A stretch of DNA of 64,000 bases from an uncultured Flavobacteriaceae bacterium (GTDB lineage Bacteria > Bacteroidota > Bacteroidia > Flavobacteriales > Flavobacteriaceae), in NCBI GenBank assembly GCA_947494695.1, contig CANLWB010000016.1, positions 1-64,000 on the forward strand, written 5' to 3'. Shown here one piece after another: positions 44,348-53,602 of the stretch. The notes under the pieces were generated by a model. That model had not been told where the DNA came from, made no database searches, and saw only the letters and a program-made list of their open reading frames with translations. The first letter of the stretch is position 1. Every line of letters begins with the position of its first letter. The position numbers were made by a program, and so were the translations under genes.

Positions 44348-44905
44348 ATGCAAAGACAAGTGTCCCTGTACACGTTACTAACCGTTGTGCTCTTTTCTAG
44401 CTTTTTTTCCTGTACAAAGGAAGTGGATTTCGATCAAGCCGAAGACTTGGAGATTTCTCCCGTTTTAGAAACCAGTCTCGTATTTTTTGATGAGACTGTA
44501 AATAGTTTCCTGGTTAATAATCTACCTGTTTTTATAATTGAAGATGCTTTTGATTTAGATATTTTTAAAAATGATTTTGTAGTTGACAATCTTATAAAAG
44601 CAGAGTTCGAATTTGAGGGCTTTAATTCCATTGTTAGAGCATTCGAAATAGATGTAGCTTTCTTAGATGAAGCAGATGTGGAACTGCATTCATTTACATT
44701 TACCATGCAGGAGTCTACAGATGGGAGTGATGTTCCATCTGGGCATATAGAGGTATTTGAAAACGATAAGTTAACCAATTTAACTAGTACGACTAGAATT
44801 ACATTTGCCCTTAGAATGTTACCTGGGACAGGGGTCGATCAAACCACTCCGGGTAGATTACAGTTAAAATCCAAAGCCGTTTTTTACTTGAATATAGAGG
44901 GGTAG
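44348..44905 (+). CDS. Hypothetical lipoprotein of a three-gene envelope set
   Basis: This 185-residue protein has a lipoprotein signal with lipobox FFSC (Cys22) and a beta-rich acidic body (FFDETVNSFLVNNLPVFIIEDAFDL). I recognise no named domain. It is followed two bases later by an outer-membrane barrel-like gene and then by a coiled-coil protein, with which it is probably co-expressed. Function unknown. Confidence 0.75.
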   Translation: MQRQVSLYTLLTVVLFSSFFSCTKEVDFDQAEDLEISPVLETSLVFFDETVNSFLVNNLPVFIIEDAFDLDIFKNDFVVDNLIKAEFEFEGFNSIVRAFEIDVAFLDEADVELHSFTFTMQESTDGSDVPSGHIEVFENDKLTNLTSTTRITFALRMLPGTGVDQTTPGRLQLKSKAVFYLNIEG

Positions 44906-44907
44906 AT

Positions 44908-46317
44908 ATGAGAAAAATTATGTTATGTTTTATAGTGGTGTCTTGCAATTTTTTGTTCTCGCAGAACAAGCAGATACTATATGGGTTTTCAGACGTCCCA
45001 CAATCATTACTACTTAACCCTGCGAAACAATTGGATAACGATTGGTACTTTGGAATACCTCTGTTGTCACATATTCATGCTAAAGTTGGAATAACGGGAA
45101 GCACGGTGTATGATATTTTTGCAGACGATAATGTCAATTTCAATACTAAGATTCGAAATGCGGTTGATAATATGGGATCTAACGACTTCTATAGCGTTAA
45201 TCAACAGTTGGAAATTTTTTCAGGAGGGTTTTCCCTTGGAAGTTCTTACGAAAAAGATAAGTATATCAGCTTTGGGTTGTACCAAGAGTTGGACTTCATA
45301 TTTTATTTTCCCAAAGATCTGGCTATTTTGGCGTTAGAAGGCAATCAGAATAATATTAATCGGCCATTTAGAACAAATCAGGTACGACTAGCTGCAGAAG
45401 CACTTTCTGTATGGCATGTAGGGTATAGTAAAAAGTTAAATGATAAATTAACCGTAGGACTAAGAGGAAAAATATACTCAAGTCTGGCCAATGTTAATTC
45501 GACGAAAAATAAAGGACGTTTTGTTACGGTGCCTGGACAAAGTAATTTTTACGATCACATTTTTGATGTTGATTTAGAAGCCAGGACATCTGGAATAGCC
45601 AACCTTGATGGCGATAATGTAGACCCTGGAAGGGAAATGATTAGACGTGTCTTTTTTGGAGGAAACCTTGGGTTAGGTTTTGACGTTGGTTTTACGCATA
45701 AAATTAATAAGCAATGGACTTTTGATGGAAGTTTGCTGGATGTTGGTTTTATAAGACATACAAAGGGTATTGAAAACCATGAGATTAAAGGGAATTATAC
45801 ATTTGAGGGTATTAATCCGCTTTTTCCAAATTCGGGTAGCGGTCAGTCAGCTGAAGATTACTGGAACGAGATTGAAGAAAACTTTGAAGGTTTGTTTGAG
45901 GTGGACTCCACCACCACAAAATATACAACATGGCGTCCCGTTAAGCTTAATACATCGCTCAATTATGCCTTTGGTAAAGAGACATTTGAAGAGTGCAATT
46001 GTACTCAAGATGAAGGGCAGTACCTCAATAGAGCAGGCTTGCAGTTATTCGCCATGACCCGACCTAATAAACCAATAATGGCATTAACAGCATATTATTA
46101 CAGGCGTTTGTTTGATAATCTACAAGTTAAAGCCACATATACCGTCGATTCTTTCTCTGCTTATAATATTGGTTTAGGGATGTCTGCTAATCTGGGAGGG
46201 TTGAATTTTTATGTAATGGCCGATAATTTTTTGCAATTAGAAAATATTTATGACACACAAAGTGTATCTTTACAATTAGGTTTTAACTATATATTTAAGA
46301 AAAAAGATGAAGACTAG
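44908..46317 (+). CDS. DUF5723 outer-membrane beta-barrel-like protein
   Basis: This 469-residue protein has a signal peptide (cut near FSQ, about 18) and a succession of amphipathic beta strands ending with GLGMSANLGGLNFYVMADNFLQLENIYD and the terminal aromatic-hydrophobic strand VSLQLGFNYIF, typical of outer-membrane barrels. It matches DUF5723 proteins. It overlaps the next gene by 11 bases and follows the lipoprotein gene by two, so the three are one operon. Ligand unknown. Confidence 0.8.
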   Translation: MRKIMLCFIVVSCNFLFSQNKQILYGFSDVPQSLLLNPAKQLDNDWYFGIPLLSHIHAKVGITGSTVYDIFADDNVNFNTKIRNAVDNMGSNDFYSVNQQLEIFSGGFSLGSSYEKDKYISFGLYQELDFIFYFPKDLAILALEGNQNNINRPFRTNQVRLAAEALSVWHVGYSKKLNDKLTVGLRGKIYSSLANVNSTKNKGRFVTVPGQSNFYDHIFDVDLEARTSGIANLDGDNVDPGREMIRRVFFGGNLGLGFDVGFTHKINKQWTFDGSLLDVGFIRHTKGIENHEIKGNYTFEGINPLFPNSGSGQSAEDYWNEIEENFEGLFEVDSTTTKYTTWRPVKLNTSLNYAFGKETFEECNCTQDEGQYLNRAGLQLFAMTRPNKPIMALTAYYYRRLFDNLQVKATYTVDSFSAYNIGLGMSANLGGLNFYVMADNFLQLENIYDTQSVSLQLGFNYIFKKKDED

Positions 46318-47173
46318 GATTTTTTCCATAATTGCGGCCTGTTTTATTATCACCTCTGTAGTTTCACAAACTAATGTAAACAATTATAAATATATCATTG
46401 TTCCCAGTAAATTTGAGTTTCTAAAGAAAAAGGATCAGTACCAATTAAACTCATTAACACAATTCTTATTCAATAAATATGGATTTGAGGCTGTCATGGA
46501 AGGAAGTGATTATCCTAATGAATTGTCGAGGAACAGATGTTTAGGGTTAAGATCTAATGTGATAAACGATTCTGGTATGTTTAAAACAAAACTAACCATC
46601 GAGCTTAAAGATTGCAACGATAAAGTAGTTTATACTTCTAAAGCGGGAGAGAGTCGAGAAAAGGAATATAATAAAGCTTATATGGGCGCTCTTAGAAGTG
46701 CTTTTAAATCCATTGAAGCCCTTGATTACAAATATCAACCTAATGATAATATAGTCGGTCTCCAAACTAATGGTGGAGGAACAAAAGTTGAGGTAAACGA
46801 AGAAATTGAACAATTAAAGCAGGAAATTCAAAATCTTAAAAAAGAAAAAGAAGTAGATGTTACTGCAAACGCAATGGAAGTTGCTGCGCCTCCAGTACCA
46901 GTAAAACCTATCGAAAGTCATGTGGCAAATAAAGCAGAAAGTGATGTAGACTTGTCTTCAAATGTATTATATGCTCAGGAAATAAAAGATGGGTTTCAAT
47001 TAGTTGATAGCACTCCAAAAGTTGTTTATAAAATAAAAAAAACGGGCTTTGAAAATGTCTTTTTAGTTGAGCGGAGGAGTGCCATAATCTACAAAAAAGA
47101 AGGACACAACTGGGTTATAGAATACTACTCGAATAATGTGCTTAAGCAAGAGAAATTGAATATTAAGTTCTAA
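46307..47173 (+). CDS. Secreted protein with a central coiled coil
   Basis: This 288-residue protein has a signal peptide (cut near VVSQ, about 21), a mixed N-terminal domain (residues 25-145), a coiled coil of about 20 residues (NEEIEQLKQEIQNLKKEKEV, near 164-183), a Pro-rich linker (APPVPVKP) and a beta-rich C-terminal domain. The start at 46307 overlaps the barrel gene by 11 bases. The set of lipoprotein, barrel and coiled-coil proteins suggests an envelope complex; this is inference. Confidence 0.75.
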   Translation: MKTRIFSIIAACFIITSVVSQTNVNNYKYIIVPSKFEFLKKKDQYQLNSLTQFLFNKYGFEAVMEGSDYPNELSRNRCLGLRSNVINDSGMFKTKLTIELKDCNDKVVYTSKAGESREKEYNKAYMGALRSAFKSIEALDYKYQPNDNIVGLQTNGGGTKVEVNEEIEQLKQEIQNLKKEKEVDVTANAMEVAAPPVPVKPIESHVANKAESDVDLSSNVLYAQEIKDGFQLVDSTPKVVYKIKKTGFENVFLVERRSAIIYKKEGHNWVIEYYSNNVLKQEKLNIKF

Positions 47174-47313
47174 TTATTAATGCTGTATTCGGTATACCTC
47201 TTTGATAAATAGATTTGTATGGGCAGTGATGAAAAGCTTATAAATTTAAAATCTAACATCTATATTCTGTTCTCTGTACTTAATTCTCCATACTTTATAT
47301 TTCATCATCCCCT

Positions 47314-48591
47314 CTAATACCCGTATTTGTCTTTCCAGCGTTGTTTTAAAAATGCTCTATGCACTTCTTCACGAGCATTATTTCCAGGTTCATATAGGGT
47401 TGTGTTTTTAATTTCGTCTGGTAGAAACTCCTGATTGGCAAAATTTAAGTCGTAATTATGAGCATATTTATAGTTGTCACCATATCCTAGTTCTTTCATG
47501 AGCTTGGTAGGTGCATTTCGTATGTCTAAAGGCACGGATAAATCTCCGGTTTCTCTAACTAATTGTTGTGCTTTACCAATGGCTTTGTAAGAAGCATTAC
47601 TTTTAGGTGAACAGGCCAAATAAGTAGCGCATTGACTTAAAATAATCCGGGACTCAGGGTAGCCAATTGTTGATACCGCTTGAAATGCATTGTTAGCAAT
47701 GACTAGAGCTGTAGGATTGGCGTTACCAATGTCTTCACTAGCTAAAATTAGTAATCGTCTTGCTATAAATTTTACATCTTCACCTCCTTCGACCATGCGG
47801 GCCAACCAATAAACAGCTGCATTCGGATCACTGCCACGAATTGATTTTATAAAGGCAGAAATAATATCATAATGCTGCTCACCTGTTTTGTCATAATGAA
47901 CAGTATTGTTTTGAACTCTTTCTAAAACGGCGTTATCCGTGATGGTTATGTCATTCGAATTATAAGAATTTACAATGAGTTCAAAGATATTGAGTAGTTT
48001 TCTTGCATCGCCACCAGAAAGTCTTATTAAAGCATTGGTTTCTTTAAGCTTGACGGTCTTTTTAGAAATATGTTCATCGTGATTAATGGCTCGTTGTAAG
48101 AGTGTTTCCAGATCTTTTTTATCAAACGAGTTTAAAACATAAACCTGACAGCGAGATAAAAGTGCAGAAATCACTTCAAAACTAGGGTTTTCAGTTGTGG
48201 CACCAATTAAGGTTACCCAACCCTTTTCAACAGCCTGTAGTAGTGAATCCTGTTGAGATTTGCTGAAACGATGAATTTCATCAATAAAAAGAATAGGGTT
48301 TTTTGTTGTAAAAAGCCCTCCACTTTGTTTGGCTTTATCGATAACTTCACGTACATCTTTAACTCCCGAATTTATAGCACTAAGAGTATAAAATGGTCTT
48401 CCCGATTCAGAAGCAATAATGTTAGCAAGCGTTGTTTTCCCCGTACCTGGAGGTCCCCAGAAAATCATGGAAGGAATTAATCCTTGTTTTATATGCTGAG
48501 TTAAACTACCACTTGTACCAACTAAATGATTTTGACTCACATAGTCGCTAAGTGTTTTGGGTCTTAAACGTTCAGCTAAAGGTTCATTCAT
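47314..48591 (-). CDS. rarA: Replication-associated recombination protein A (AAA+ ATPase)
   Basis: This 425-residue protein has the RarA/MgsA N-terminus PLAERLRPKTLSDYVSQNHLVG, Walker A GPPGTGKTT (46-54), Walker B FIDEIHR, sensor GATTENPSFEV, and a C-terminal domain AIKS-like RGSDPNAAVYWLARM. It acts in the cytoplasm at stalled replication forks. The start is the ATG at 48591, and a hairpin follows upstream of it in the shared gap. Confidence 0.96.
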   Translation of the reverse strand: MNEPLAERLRPKTLSDYVSQNHLVGTSGSLTQHIKQGLIPSMIFWGPPGTGKTTLANIIASESGRPFYTLSAINSGVKDVREVIDKAKQSGGLFTTKNPILFIDEIHRFSKSQQDSLLQAVEKGWVTLIGATTENPSFEVISALLSRCQVYVLNSFDKKDLETLLQRAINHDEHISKKTVKLKETNALIRLSGGDARKLLNIFELIVNSYNSNDITITDNAVLERVQNNTVHYDKTGEQHYDIISAFIKSIRGSDPNAAVYWLARMVEGGEDVKFIARRLLILASEDIGNANPTALVIANNAFQAVSTIGYPESRIILSQCATYLACSPKSNASYKAIGKAQQLVRETGDLSVPLDIRNAPTKLMKELGYGDNYKYAHNYDLNFANQEFLPDEIKNTTLYEPGNNAREEVHRAFLKQRWKDKYGY

Positions 48592-48612
48592 AATTGTAAA
48601 ATTAAAGTATTT

Positions 48613-48633
48613 ATCCTGAACTTGTTTCAGGAT
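48613..48633. repeat. Small palindromic repeat between rarA and the rhomboid gene
   Basis: ATCCTGAA (48613-48620) pairs with TTCAGGAT (48626-48633) around CTTGT. The CCTGAACTTGTTTCAGG core is a dispersed palindrome seen in several flavobacterial gaps and could form a hairpin in either transcript. Confidence 0.5.
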
Positions 48634-48780
48634 CTCTTATATTTTTAGAGAGGAACTGTAAGGCAGTTAAATGTATTCAGAATCAAAGAATCCATTTATT
48701 ACCGTTTTTATCAAGAAACCATGATCTGACAATTTAGCACCGGAACAGAATTTGGAGAGCTATTTGTTATCTTTAATTGT

Positions 48781-49518
48781 ATGAAAAAGCACCGTGAACC
48801 TTTTAAATTTTCATCAGGAGTTATTCTTTACCCTGTATTCTTTGTTCTAATTATTTGGATCGTGTTTTGGTTTGAAGTACGTTTTCATTATAATCTCAGT
48901 AAATATGGAATATACCCTCAAACACTTGAGGGGTTAAGAGGGGTTGTTTTTAGTCCCTTCCTTCATGGAAGTTTAGAACATATTTATCATAACACAATTC
49001 CGTTATTCGTCCTGTCTATGGCCTTATTTTATTTTTATAGGCCAATTGCCTGGAAGGTTATAGTATGGGGAATAGTATTATCTGGTTTTTTAACCTGGTG
49101 TATAGGGAGGCCTTCTTATCATATTGGAGCGAGTGGTCTCATTTATGTTTTGGTGAGCTTTACATTTTTTAAAGGTGTTTTTGCAAAACATTTTAGGTTG
49201 GTAGCATTGTCCTTACTTGTCATTTTTCTTTATGGGAGTATGCTTTGGTATGCGGCACCCGTTAAAGAAGGAATTTCCTGGGAAGGGCATTTGTCTGGTT
49301 TAATTTCTGGACTGTTGTTCGCTTTGTTTTTTCGAAAGGAGATTGCTAAACCCAAGAAATATGTTTGGGAGCAAGCGGGATACAATGAAGACGACGACCC
49401 TTTCCTGAAACATTTTGATGCTGATGGAAATTTTATTGAACATGTTGAAAATGAAACCGAAGAAACGGATACAAAGATTAATTATATTTATAAAGAGGAA
49501 TCAAAGAAAGGGGAGTAG
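48781..49518 (+). CDS. Rhomboid-family intramembrane serine protease
   Basis: This 245-residue protein has six transmembrane segments and the rhomboid catalytic pair Ser118 (in GASGL) and His170 (in GHLSG), with Asn71 in the HNTIPL segment near the oxyanion hole. Rhomboids cut transmembrane segments of substrate proteins in the inner membrane. A C-terminal hydrophilic tail of about 60 residues is rich in Glu. Target unknown. A 7-bp tandem repeat begins just after its stop. Confidence 0.92.
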   Translation: MKKHREPFKFSSGVILYPVFFVLIIWIVFWFEVRFHYNLSKYGIYPQTLEGLRGVVFSPFLHGSLEHIYHNTIPLFVLSMALFYFYRPIAWKVIVWGIVLSGFLTWCIGRPSYHIGASGLIYVLVSFTFFKGVFAKHFRLVALSLLVIFLYGSMLWYAAPVKEGISWEGHLSGLISGLLFALFFRKEIAKPKKYVWEQAGYNEDDDPFLKHFDADGNFIEHVENETEETDTKINYIYKEESKKGE

Positions 49519-49524
49519 TTTTGT

Positions 49525-49573
49525 AAATTCCAAATTCCAAATTCCAAATTCCAAATTCCAAATTCCAAATTCC
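49525..49573. repeat. 7-bp tandem repeat (AAATTCC x 7)
   Basis: Seven perfect copies of AAATTCC run from 49525 to 49573, followed by a partial AAA. The array starts 7 nt after the rhomboid stop, so it lies in non-coding DNA before the convergent rlmB gene. Such arrays change length by slippage and make good strain markers. Confidence 0.95.
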
Positions 49574-49669
49574 AAAAGATAGTTAGTCTTTAATCATGTT
49601 TTATTGACGGCGTGCATTTGAATTAGAACGTATCAAGTATGAGATTTAGAAATCAAAAATCGTAATTCG

Positions 49670-50410
49670 TTAATCTGAAATTCGTTGTCTAACGGCCTCA
49701 TACAAAAAAGCTCCGCAAGCCACTGAAACATTTAGGGACTCTATGTCTCCAAGTAATGGAAGTTTTGCTCTGGCGTCTGAAACTTTTAAAACAGACGGGC
49801 TAACACCTCTACCTTCAGAACCCATGATAATCGCACAAGGTTCTTTAAAAGAAATATTATAAAGTGTATCGTCGGTCTTTTCGGTGGCGGCAATAACACG
49901 AATTCCCGATGCTTGCATATAGAAGACAGCGTCTTTAATGTGGTCAACCTTACAGATAGGAACTTTAAATACAGCACCCGCACTTGTTTTTATAGTATCT
50001 CCATTAACTGGAGCGCCACCTTTTTTTTGAATGATAATCCCATCGACACCCGTACATTCTGCAGTACGAATGATAGCTCCAAAATTACGGACATCACTTA
50101 ATTGATCTAGTAATAAAAACAAAGGTGTTTTACCTGATTCCATAACATTTAGGACTAAGGTCTCTATGTCATGAAATTCAATTGGAGATATTTGTGCAAC
50201 AGCCCCTTGATGATTTTTTTTGGTAAGTCGATTTAATTTTTCAACAGGGACGTAAGATACATTGATACCCTGTTTCCTAATAGAGGATTCTAATTCGTTG
50301 AATAGTTCTCCCCGAAGTCCTTTTTGAAGAAATACTTTATCTATAGCCTCACCTGAATTAATAGCCTCTATAATGGCCCTAATACCGAATATTTGGGTTT
50401 GATCTTGCAT
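49670..50410 (-). CDS. rlmB: 23S rRNA (guanosine-2'-O)-methyltransferase RlmB
   Basis: This 246-residue protein is a SpoU-type methyltransferase with an N-terminal substrate-binding domain (IFGIRAIIEAINSGEAIDKVFLQ) and a trefoil-knot SAM domain with the LDQLSDVRNFGAIIRTAECTG, IMGSEGRGVS and SLNVSVACGAFLYE motifs. It methylates a guanosine of 23S rRNA. I chose the ATG at 50410; the longer frame to 50452 runs into the terminator hairpin. Confidence 0.93.
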   Translation of the reverse strand: MQDQTQIFGIRAIIEAINSGEAIDKVFLQKGLRGELFNELESSIRKQGINVSYVPVEKLNRLTKKNHQGAVAQISPIEFHDIETLVLNVMESGKTPLFLLLDQLSDVRNFGAIIRTAECTGVDGIIIQKKGGAPVNGDTIKTSAGAVFKVPICKVDHIKDAVFYMQASGIRVIAATEKTDDTLYNISFKEPCAIIMGSEGRGVSPSVLKVSDARAKLPLLGDIESLNVSVACGAFLYEAVRQRISD

Positions 50411-50441
50411 ATCGCAAATGTATGAATTAAAAGCATAAAAA

Positions 50442-50463
50442 AACCACCTCAATTGAGGTGGTT
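50442..50463 (-). terminator. Rho-independent terminator of the SusC/SusD/Calx-beta operon
   Basis: The perfect palindrome with arms AACCACCTCAA (50442-50452) and its complement forms an 11-bp stem. On the minus strand it is followed by a run of Ts, ending the operon 27 nt after the Calx-beta stop and before rlmB. Confidence 0.85.
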
Positions 50464-50489
50464 CATATATTTATGTTAGTTAGAGTAAA

Positions 50490-52157
50490 CTAGTCTACAT
50501 CGGCTATTGTAACTGTAGAAGTTCCGGCCTTAATGGCAAACGGAGTTCCGTCAGCTTGAGATGCGTCATCTAGTGTAATCACTATAGTCTTGTCGCCATC
50601 TTCAGCAGTGTCAGTTAAAATTTGAATGTCTAAATTAGTAACACCAGGAGAGCCTGGGTTTATAGTGGCAGAGCCACCGGCGCTTGTTGCCCCGGTAATA
50701 GTATAATCTACGCCATAAACAGCTGTTCCTCCTAAACTATAGTTTACGTTAATATCTACAGTTGTAAGTGCCTCTAATGTTACACTGGTACTTCCTGCAT
50801 TTTCATCGACATCAACTTCTAATGAGTTCTCTTCAAACGAAACAAAGTCAGAATCTACAATCGTAATTGTAGAAGTCGCACCCGCACCGTCAACACCAAC
50901 AGACAACTCAGTTGCATCAGTTAATGTAGCGCTATCTATAGTTACCACAATGGTCTTGTCACCATCACTTACGTCGTCTGTTAAAAGCTGAATTTGTAAA
51001 TCTAACGTCGTAGGTGCTCCACCTGGAGGCGAATTTGGAGTAATAACAACCGAACCGCCATCGGCAGTAGCCCCAGTAATCGTATAGTCTACACCAAATA
51101 CGGCTGTACCGCCTAAGCTATAGTCTACAGTTACATCCGTTAGAGGGTCATCTCCTGCATGCAATTCAAATGTAATATTCGTTGTTCCATCAATTTCATC
51201 CACATCTACGCTTTGAGATGCTACACTAAAGGCCACTGAATTAGCTGCATCATTTATAGTTATTGTTGAAGTTTGACCTGTAGCAGTACCTCCGACACCT
51301 ACAGATATAGGTGAACCGTCGTCAGCACTATCAAGAGTTACAATAATCGTTTTTTCTCCATCTGCTACCGAATCAGTTAAGAGTTGAACATCTAATTCAA
51401 ACGTCACAGGATCATCTTCTTCAGGTGCGGTTGTAGGCGCAGGTATAGTAACTGTTCCTCCTGTGGCAGTTGCACCAGCAATGGTGTAATCTACTCCATA
51501 AACAGCAGTACCAGATAAACTATAGTTAACTGTGATATCAGTTGTGCGAGTTGCGCCAGGGTATGCTTCAATTTCTAATGAGACAGTACCTTCATTTTCT
51601 TGAGCTGTAACTGCTTCATCTGCAAATACAATATAATCGTTATCTGAAATGATAACGGTAGCTGTTGTTAATGCATCGGTACCACCTACACCCACTGCAA
51701 CGTTGCCTTCTGTATTAGAAGCACTGGTTAACTCAATGTTTAATGTTTTTTCACCATCACCAACGTTATCGGTTAAGAGTGTTACTATAATATCAACATT
51801 TTCAGCGATATTTTCTGGATCATCTCCTGGTTTAGGTGTTAGAATAATAGTACCACCAGCAGCAGTTGCTCCAGCTACGGTAAAATCTGTGCCAAACACA
51901 GCAGTTCCACTAAAAGTATAGTTAATCGATACATCAGATAAAGTACCTGTTGGTATTTCCACTGTTACTTCGACTTCACCATCTGCTTCTCCTACCTCGA
52001 AAGGGGCAAGGGTATTTGTTGAACCCGGAGCATCAAATGCAACATAAAGCCCGGGTAAGAATTCAAAACCAAACCCTTGTTCGGCTGAATCAAAATCTGT
52101 ATCGCATCCGGTTAAAACTAAAACCGTAGCGAATAATATATATGTTAATTTCTTCAT
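50490..52157 (-). CDS. Lipoprotein with four Calx-beta-like repeats
   Basis: This 555-residue protein has a lipobox LTGC (Cys18) and four Calx-beta-like modules of about 115-135 residues (starting near 40, 180, 310 and 440). Each contains GTAV(F/Y)G.D(F/Y)T(I/V).GAT and ends in strands with aspartates that bind calcium in Calx-beta domains. I chose the ATG at 52157; the longer frame at 52241 runs through the SusD gene. It is the third gene of the SusC-SusD operon, so it may be a surface substrate-binding lipoprotein in a SusE/SusF-like role. Confidence 0.85.
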   Translation of the reverse strand: MKKLTYILFATVLVLTGCDTDFDSAEQGFGFEFLPGLYVAFDAPGSTNTLAPFEVGEADGEVEVTVEIPTGTLSDVSINYTFSGTAVFGTDFTVAGATAAGGTIILTPKPGDDPENIAENVDIIVTLLTDNVGDGEKTLNIELTSASNTEGNVAVGVGGTDALTTATVIISDNDYIVFADEAVTAQENEGTVSLEIEAYPGATRTTDITVNYSLSGTAVYGVDYTIAGATATGGTVTIPAPTTAPEEDDPVTFELDVQLLTDSVADGEKTIIVTLDSADDGSPISVGVGGTATGQTSTITINDAANSVAFSVASQSVDVDEIDGTTNITFELHAGDDPLTDVTVDYSLGGTAVFGVDYTITGATADGGSVVITPNSPPGGAPTTLDLQIQLLTDDVSDGDKTIVVTIDSATLTDATELSVGVDGAGATSTITIVDSDFVSFEENSLEVDVDENAGSTSVTLEALTTVDINVNYSLGGTAVYGVDYTITGATSAGGSATINPGSPGVTNLDIQILTDTAEDGDKTIVITLDDASQADGTPFAIKAGTSTVTIADVD

Positions 52158-52170
52158 TGTATCTCGTTTT

Positions 52171-53589
52171 TTAGTTTTCAAACCACATTGGCGTTTCTGT
52201 TGGCTTATTAGTTGGTGCATTTGGATTTGCTGCCACTTCATCAGGTGGATATGTAAATCTTCTTAGAATGGCTCCAATACCACTGTTTGGCGGAGCTTGT
52301 AAATCTGGTACTTTGTTTATTCTGTACAGATTCCAGGCCAAAACCGGTTGTAAAAATGCAGCTAAATACTGTTGGTTGTAGATGTCGTTGGCTGTAGGAG
52401 CTCCTAAGCCGTTTACATAAGCGTCAATATCTCCAGTTGAAACCGTGGCAAGGATTCCAGGGATATCTTGCCCCCACCATGTAATCGCATTTCTTACACC
52501 GTTTCTGTAGTTTGTTTCTGCATTACCTGCAGACGCAAAACCTTCTAAGGCTAATTGTGCTTTGTACAAGTCTATTTCGGCTGGCATCATTAACATGTCT
52601 GGTAAACTACCTCTAATGATGTTGTTACTAAGAACAGAAGTCGTTGGATCTGGAAAAAGATCGTTACCAGGAGCTGGTTGATCGTTTCTAGCTACCCATA
52701 AGTCCCATCTTGGGTCTCCCGAACCGTTTAATAATTCATCGATTGGATCACCAGGACCAAAAACATCTTGACTCTCGTTATCAGGCCCAAAGAATCTTGT
52801 AATGATAGTAAGCATGGCATTTTGAGCACCCGGTTGTCCAGAGTAGTTCAAAACAGCAGCTTGATCGTTACTGCTCATTAATGGCTGACCTAAAGCAGCA
52901 TTTATTTGAGCGTCAACATTAGCACCACCGCTCTTTAACATCATAAGCGTACGTAGTTTTAATGAGTTAGCCAGCATTCTCCATGATGCCATATCGGCTC
53001 CATAGAACATGTCATTTTGTGGGGTGATTGCAAATACACCTTCAGCAGGGATGGCATCAATTAAAGCTATAGCTTCATCATACATAGCAACAATACCGTT
53101 TAATACAGTTTGCTGATCATCAAAAGCAGGATTCGGAAAGGTAATACCATCTAAAGCTTCAGCAAAAGGAACATCTTCCCAGATACTGGTTGCTTCATAA
53201 AACACATGTCCCATTAAAATTGTGGCGATCGCGTTTACATTGTTACTGGTTACTCCTGCAGCCGCAGCATCTGTTTTTACAAGAGATAGATTTCCTAAAA
53301 CCTCAACATAAAACATATTCCAGGTATTTCCAGTAAGGAAACTACTCACGGTACCTCTGTTGGGACTGTTAAATGTATTTGAAATATATTGAGATACATC
53401 ACAAATTCGTGTTCCTAACTCTGAAACTTTTCTTGCAGAGTATTGAACAAATACAAATGGTAACACAGCATTAGGATCTGCTGAAGACGCAGCCAATGGA
53501 TCTGTATTGATATCTAAAGTATTGTCACATGATGTTACTGGATTGAACATCAAAAGTGCCAATAGGATTATTATTTTTATTCTTTTCAT
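52171..53589 (-). CDS. SusD/RagB-family lipoprotein (SusD-like type 2)
   Basis: This 472-residue protein has a lipoprotein signal with Cys21 (VTSC) and SusD-like features: an N-terminal TPR-like helical region and C-terminal LAFNLY-like segments (QPVLAWNLYRINKVPDL). SusD proteins cap the SusC channel at the cell surface and capture ligands. It is 13 nt downstream of its SusC and 13 nt upstream of the Calx-beta gene. The shorter length and motifs fit the SusD-like 2 subfamily. Ligand unknown. Confidence 0.88.
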   Translation of the reverse strand: MKRIKIIILLALLMFNPVTSCDNTLDINTDPLAASSADPNAVLPFVFVQYSARKVSELGTRICDVSQYISNTFNSPNRGTVSSFLTGNTWNMFYVEVLGNLSLVKTDAAAAGVTSNNVNAIATILMGHVFYEATSIWEDVPFAEALDGITFPNPAFDDQQTVLNGIVAMYDEAIALIDAIPAEGVFAITPQNDMFYGADMASWRMLANSLKLRTLMMLKSGGANVDAQINAALGQPLMSSNDQAAVLNYSGQPGAQNAMLTIITRFFGPDNESQDVFGPGDPIDELLNGSGDPRWDLWVARNDQPAPGNDLFPDPTTSVLSNNIIRGSLPDMLMMPAEIDLYKAQLALEGFASAGNAETNYRNGVRNAITWWGQDIPGILATVSTGDIDAYVNGLGAPTANDIYNQQYLAAFLQPVLAWNLYRINKVPDLQAPPNSGIGAILRRFTYPPDEVAANPNAPTNKPTETPMWFEN

Positions 53590-53602
53590 GATTTTTTAAT
53601 TT

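Noticed and set aside
49525-49573. Tandem array as a CRISPR
   Set aside because: The 7-bp units have no spacers, and no cas genes are present.
51649-51921. 90-residue plus-strand frame inside the Calx-beta gene
   Set aside because: It is low-complexity and antisense to a well-supported repeat lipoprotein.
52158-52241. N-terminal extension of the Calx-beta gene
   Set aside because: The added residues overlap the SusD coding end and lack a signal; the ATG at 52157 starts a clear lipoprotein signal.
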